From: Alcanivorax sp. UBA4485
Lineage (GTDB): Bacteria > Pseudomonadota > Gammaproteobacteria > Pseudomonadales > Alcanivoracaceae
Direction of reading: 5' to 3'
DNA: 9,030 bases
NCBI GenBank assembly: GCA_002389055.1
Contig: DGNT01000115.1
Span: 1 to 9,030 of the forward strand
The position numbers and the translations under genes were made by a program. Within the stretch, counting starts at the first letter, position 1, and every line of letters begins with the position of its first letter. The notes under the pieces were generated by a model, which worked only from the letters and a program-made list of their open reading frames with translations, was not told the DNA's origin and did not search any database. Positions 5,703 through 9,030 of the stretch are shown piece after piece.

Positions 5703-6254
5703 TTATTTTACTTGTCGTTTGCCGAGTTTGCGGGCGAGGGTGCGGCGGTGCATGCCGAGGCGGCGGGCGGTTTCGGAGATGTTGAAGTCGGTGTCGGCGA
5801 GGGTTTGGTGGATGCGTTCCCACTCCAGGGTTTTGATCGAGGTGGGGCGGCCGGTGACCTCCACCTCCGCGTTGCCCTCGGCGCGCTCGAAGGCGGCTTC
5901 GATGTCGTCGGTGTTGGAGGGTTTGGCCAGGTAATGGCAGGCGCCCAGCTTGACCGCCTCCACCGCGGTGGCGATGCTGGCGTACCCGGTGAGCACCACG
6001 ATCAGGGTTTCCGGGTTGTGTTCGTGCAGGGCCTGCACACAGGCCAGCCCGGAAGCGCCGCCTTTCAGTTTGAGGTCCACCACCGCGTAGTCCGGGGTCT
6101 GTTCGCTCAGTACCTCGCGGACCGCTTCCAGGCTGTCCGCGTTGCGCACCTGGTAGTCGCGCCGTTCGAACGAACGGCCCAGGGTACGGGCGAACGCGGC
6201 GTCGTCCTCGACAATCAACAGCGTCCGCTGCGGTGCCGGCTGCTCAGTGGTCAT
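5703..6254 (-). CDS. regA: RegA/PrrA/RoxR-family redox response regulator
   Basis: A 183-residue response regulator partnered with the kinase encoded just upstream. The receiver domain has the acidic cluster E16-D17-D18, phospho-acceptor D60 (YAVVDLKLKGG), T89 (VLTGYAS) and K111 (LAKPS). A short linker leads to a Fis-type helix-turn-helix near 146-180 with ISETARRLGMHRRTLARKLGKR, the signature of RegA/PrrA/ActR/RoxR proteins, which control respiratory and redox genes. ATG at 6254 is chosen because AGGAGGG lies about 6 bases upstream and the resulting length fits the family; an in-frame ATG at 6299 would add 15 basic residues lying within kinase-coding sequence. The gene overlaps regB by 11 bases, suggesting coupled translation. 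It is the last gene of the cyo-SURF1-regBA run, ending 5 bases before repeat copy B. Confidence 0.95.
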   Translation of the reverse strand: MTTEQPAPQRTLLIVEDDAAFARTLGRSFERRDYQVRNADSLEAVREVLSEQTPDYAVVDLKLKGGASGLACVQALHEHNPETLIVVLTGYASIATAVEAVKLGACHYLAKPSNTDDIEAAFERAEGNAEVEVTGRPTSIKTLEWERIHQTLADTDFNISETARRLGMHRRTLARKLGKRQVK

Positions 6255-7581
6255 AACCGCCCTCCTTCTGGTCCGGTTCATCCATCCCCTGCTCATCAAT
6301 GGTAAGCGCCGACAGCGGCAGCGTCAGCGTCACCACCGCGCCACCCTGGGGGCGGTTGCCGGCGCTAATGTTACCGCCCAGGGTGCGCACCACATTGAAC
6401 ACCAGGAACAGGCCCAGGCCGCCGCCGGGGCGGCCCTTGGTGGACTGGTAGGGGCGCCCCAGGTCGCGGAGCATGGCGTCGGGAAAGCCGGCGCCCTGGT
6501 CCATCACCGAGACAATCAGGGTATCGTCGCGGCGGCTGACTTCCAGCCCCACCCAGTGCGGCGACGCTTCCAGGGCGTTATCGAGCACGTTGCCGAGGGT
6601 CTGCTTGAGCGCGGAATCGGAGATGATCGCCAGATCCTCACCGAACAGGTTGCGGTATTCGAAGTCGTTCACCGGCCGGGTGGCGCGCCATTCCGCCACC
6701 AGCTCGTCGACGAACGCCTGCACGGTGGTCTCTTCCAGGGCTTCACCACGGGCCTCGCCGGCGGACAACAAAATACCGCTGACGATGGATTTGCAGCGCA
6801 GCACCTGGGTCTGCATTTCGCCGATTTCCTGGGCCAGATCCGGGTCGGAGCGGAACACCGGCATGCGCCGCCAATCGCCCAGAATCACCGCCAGGGTGGC
6901 CAGCGGCGTGCCCAGTTCATGGGCGGCGCCGGAGGCCAGCAGGCCCATGCGCACGATGTGCTCTTCCTCGGCGGCGCGCTGCCGCAGGGCCGCCAGACGC
7001 GCGTCCCGGTCGCGCCGGTTACGGGTAATACGGTTGATAAAGATCACCAGCAGCACCGCGTTGAGCACGAAGCACAGCAGCATGCCCTGGATATAAAGAC
7101 TCAACGGACCCAGCTCGTAGTCGAGCGGCAGCGGCAGCGGCTGGCCGGCGAACTCCAGAGCGACGAAACAGGCGGCGGTGACCAGCAGAATGATCCAGGT
7201 GGACCAGGCCTCCAGCAGCACCGCCGCCAGCACCACCTGCAGCAGGTACAGGAAAATGAAGGGGTTGGTGGCGCCGCCGCTGAGATAGAGCTGCATGGTG
7301 AGCGTGACCACGTCCACCAGCAGGGCGACGAACAACTCGCCGTTACTGACCGGCCGGCGCAGCCGCAAGCGCAGCAGGCTGGCGCCGTTGAACGCCACCA
7401 ACCCGGCCAGCACCGCGAACATGTACAGCAGCGGCAGCTCGATCTTGAACACGAAGTAGACCACCAGAATGGTACCCACCTGCCCGAGCACGGCGATCCA
7501 GCGAAGCTGAATCAGCTGCTGCATGTTCTTACGGCCGGTGGCGTCGTCATCCAGCGGCGCGGTCGGGCTGGGCGGAATCAT
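6244..7581 (-). CDS. regB: RegB/PrrB/RoxS-family redox sensor histidine kinase
   Basis: A 445-residue inner-membrane kinase that senses respiratory redox state and phosphorylates RegA. About six hydrophobic segments lie between residues 29 and 183. The loop at 102-108 reads GGATNPF, the quinone-binding heptad described for RegB. The H-box is GLLASGAAHELGTPLATLAV with phospho-accepting H221. C263 (VLRCKSIVSGIL) lies where RegB has its redox-active cysteine. The ATPase domain has N-box N331-N335 (NVLDNALEA), DQGAGFP (361-367) and a GRPGGGLGLFL lid (383-393). ATG at 7581 overlaps the SURF1-gene stop as ATGA; M20 is a possible later start. Names roxS and prrB are equally applicable. The target is likely the oxidase genes it travels with, an inference from position. 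Confidence 0.95.
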   Translation of the reverse strand: MIPPSPTAPLDDDATGRKNMQQLIQLRWIAVLGQVGTILVVYFVFKIELPLLYMFAVLAGLVAFNGASLLRLRLRRPVSNGELFVALLVDVVTLTMQLYLSGGATNPFIFLYLLQVVLAAVLLEAWSTWIILLVTAACFVALEFAGQPLPLPLDYELGPLSLYIQGMLLCFVLNAVLLVIFINRITRNRRDRDARLAALRQRAAEEEHIVRMGLLASGAAHELGTPLATLAVILGDWRRMPVFRSDPDLAQEIGEMQTQVLRCKSIVSGILLSAGEARGEALEETTVQAFVDELVAEWRATRPVNDFEYRNLFGEDLAIISDSALKQTLGNVLDNALEASPHWVGLEVSRRDDTLIVSVMDQGAGFPDAMLRDLGRPYQSTKGRPGGGLGLFLVFNVVRTLGGNISAGNRPQGGAVVTLTLPLSALTIDEQGMDEPDQKEGGYDH

Positions 7582-8330
7582 CGCGGGTCTCCTGAGCGGC
7601 GCGGCCGGAATTCCTCCCGGGCCACGTAGCCGGCACCGCCGGCCACCATCAGCGCGAGCATAAACCAGGTGAGCGCATAGACCAGGTGATTGTTGCGAAA
7701 TTGGATCACGGTGAGGCCGGACACCGGCTGACCGGCGCCGCTGCCGGCGGCCAGCGGCGGCGCGTCGGCGTCGGCGAAGTACGGCGCCACGCCGCTCAGG
7801 CCACGGGCCTCGGCGATGGCGGCCACGTCGCGGGAATACCAGCGGTTTTCAGACGGGACGTTGTCGCGCAGAAAGGCGCCGCCCGGTTCACTGGGACGCA
7901 GCAAGCCGGTGACCGTGACCGGCCCGCGCGGCTCGCCCTGCCGGCGCTGCGTCCGATGCCGGTTTTCCGGTGCCACGAACCCCCGATTCACCAGCACCGT
8001 GGTGCCGTCCTGGCGGCGCAGTGGGGTCAAGACCCAATAACCACTGCCCAGACGGGTGCTGGCCTGGACCAGCGTCTCCCGCTGGTGCAGGAACTCGCCG
8101 TGCAGGCGTACCCGCAGGTATTCGTAGGCTTCCGGGTCGATGTCGGCGCCCGCCGGGGCCGCCACCGGCGGCGCGTCCACCCGCTGCTCAACCCGTTCGA
8201 TCAGGTCCAGCTTCCAGGTCCGCCGTTCCAACTGCCACTGACCGAGCGCCAGGAAGCCGACAAAGGCCAGCAGCGCCAGCGTGCCCCACAGCAGCCGCCC
8301 CAGCCAGCGACGGGCAGTCCGCCGGGCCAT
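7578..8330 (-). CDS. SURF1-family oxidase assembly protein
   Basis: A 250-residue membrane protein of the SURF1/Shy1 family, which helps insert heme into heme-copper oxidases. It has the classic plan of two transmembrane helices (about 12-30 and 216-236) around a large periplasmic domain. Family motifs are GQWQLERRTWK (30-40), GYWVLTPL (98-105 region), VNRGFV (114-119), NRWYSRD (162-168) and RNNHLVYALTWF (212-223), whose histidine corresponds to one implicated in heme binding in Paracoccus Surf1. Starting 1 base after the cyoD stop and ending in an ATGA overlap with regB, it most likely serves the bo3 quinol oxidase, comparable to the Surf1q paralogue linked to a quinol oxidase in Paracoccus. 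Confidence 0.92.
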   Translation of the reverse strand: MARRTARRWLGRLLWGTLALLAFVGFLALGQWQLERRTWKLDLIERVEQRVDAPPVAAPAGADIDPEAYEYLRVRLHGEFLHQRETLVQASTRLGSGYWVLTPLRRQDGTTVLVNRGFVAPENRHRTQRRQGEPRGPVTVTGLLRPSEPGGAFLRDNVPSENRWYSRDVAAIAEARGLSGVAPYFADADAPPLAAGSGAGQPVSGLTVIQFRNNHLVYALTWFMLALMVAGGAGYVAREEFRPRRSGDPR

Positions 8331-8331
8331 C

Positions 8332-8703
8332 CTAGCCCCAGGGGTCCTGCATCATTCCCGGCATCATGTTCACGTTCAGGTGGTACATGACCCACAGCGA
8401 GCCGGCCAGGGTAATGAACACGATCACCGCCGTGAAAATCAGCGCCAGCATGTTCCAGCCGCCTTGGGAGCGGAAGTTCATGTGCAGGAAATAGATCATG
8501 TGCACCACGATTTGCACCGCCGCCAGGCTCAAAATCACCAGGGCCGTGACGCCGGTGCTCTCGAACACATCGGCCATCACCACCCAGAACGGAATCACCG
8601 TGAGCACCACGGCGAGCACGAAGCCGGTCATGTACCCCTTGAAGGTACTGTGCGGCGCATCGGGGAGGACATCGTCGTGAGCCGCGTCGTGATGATCGCT
8701 CAT
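8332..8703 (-). CDS. cyoD: Cytochrome bo3 ubiquinol oxidase subunit IV
   Basis: Small structural subunit of the proton-pumping quinol oxidase in the inner membrane. The 123-residue protein has a histidine/aspartate-rich N-terminus (MSDHHDAAHDD) and three transmembrane helices (about 24-43, 52-75, 84-105). Family markers are TFKGYMTGF, VVHMIYFLHM (67-75 region) and the C-terminal LWVMYHLNVNMMP. The ATG overlaps the cyoC stop by four bases (ATGA), with GGGAG upstream as ribosome binding site. Confidence 0.96.
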   Translation of the reverse strand: MSDHHDAAHDDVLPDAPHSTFKGYMTGFVLAVVLTVIPFWVVMADVFESTGVTALVILSLAAVQIVVHMIYFLHMNFRSQGGWNMLALIFTAVIVFITLAGSLWVMYHLNVNMMPGMMQDPWG

Positions 8704-9030
8704 GGCAGGACTCCCATCAGATAAACAAAGGTGAAAACGCCGATCCAGACCACATCCAGGAAATGCCAGAACATGGACAAACAGAACAGGCGGCGCTGGT
8801 TCTCGACGATCAGCCCGTGCTTACGCAGCTGCACCACCAGCACCACCAGCCAGATGATACCGAACAGCACGTGCAGGCCGTGCGTGCCCACCAGGGCAAA
8901 AAACGAAGTCAGGAAGGCGCTGCGCTGCGGGCCCGCGCCTTCATTCAACAGATGGGCGAATTCATACAACTCCAGGCCCAGGAAGGCCACGCCCAACAGC
9001 CCGGTCATCGCCAGCCAGCCGATGGTGGCG
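8700..9030 (-). CDS. cyoC: Cytochrome bo3 ubiquinol oxidase subunit III, C-terminal part
   Basis: The last 109 residues of subunit III are visible; the gene continues past the right edge, so the Met at 9008 is internal. The sequence follows E. coli CyoC closely: GLELYEF, the loop GPQRSAFLTSFFALVGTHGLHV, RLFCLSMFWHFLDVVWI and the terminal FTFVYLMGVLP. Four transmembrane segments are visible or partly visible. Subunit III packs against the catalytic subunit I of the oxidase. Subunits II and I (cyoA, cyoB) are expected upstream, outside the window. Confidence 0.96.
   Translation of the reverse strand, partial: ATIGWLAMTGLLGVAFLGLELYEFAHLLNEGAGPQRSAFLTSFFALVGTHGLHVLFGIIWLVVLVVQLRKHGLIVENQRRLFCLSMFWHFLDVVWIGVFTFVYLMGVLP

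Noticed and set aside
6255..6299. Fifteen-residue N-terminal extension of RegA
   Set aside because: It overlaps the kinase gene, has no ribosome binding site of its own and is not typical of the family; ATG 6254 has AGGAGGG upstream.
6247..7629. 460-codon open frame on the plus strand, antisense to regB
   Set aside because: Low-complexity Gln/His/Gly/Ala-rich translation typical of the antisense of GC-rich hydrophobic coding sequence; the opposite strand encodes a clear RegB.

Overview
The window is a dense, GC-rich stretch of a bacterial chromosome, with no sign of phage, plasmid or transposase genes. Gene content and order point to a gammaproteobacterium near Pseudomonas or Alcanivorax/Marinobacter. 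A Vfr-like CRP lies convergent to trpG-trpD-trpC, the arrangement I recall from Pseudomonas aeruginosa. A RegB/RegA (PrrBA, RoxSR) redox pair sits behind a cytochrome bo3 oxidase cluster. The host assignment is inference from gene order and protein similarity recalled from memory.

Layout. (1) 1-602, plus strand: the C-terminal ~95% of CRP/Vfr. (2) 608-758: copy A of a ~150-bp structured repeat that carries a strong terminator hairpin. (3) 759-4877, minus strand: a complete anthranilate/indole branch of tryptophan synthesis, trpL-trpE-trpG-trpD-trpC, every structural gene overlapping the next by 1-4 bases. A sigma-70-like promoter and a 20-codon leader peptide ending Trp-Arg-Trp precede trpE, so attenuation is likely. 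(4) 4965-5522, plus strand: a small FMN-binding pyridoxamine-phosphate-oxidase-like protein, divergent from trpE. (5) 5533-5698: copy B of the repeat, again between convergent genes. (6) 5703-9030, minus strand: cyoC (partial)-cyoD-SURF1-regB-regA, with 4- to 11-base overlaps or a 1-base gap.

The trp block makes indole-3-glycerol phosphate from chorismate except for the PRA isomerase step (TrpF), which is not in the window. The second block combines subunits of a proton-pumping quinol oxidase, its likely assembly factor, and a membrane redox kinase with its response regulator, so oxidase, assembly and redox sensing are probably co-transcribed.

The signals least explained by standard annotation are the two copies of the heptad-flanked, hairpin-bearing repeat, each fitted tightly between two convergent stop codons, and the trp leader, whose start codon falls at the predicted transcription start. 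No dramatic new multi-gene system is visible. No gene-free stretch exceeds 300 bases; the longest is the 257-base trpE/FMN-protein divergent region, described below.
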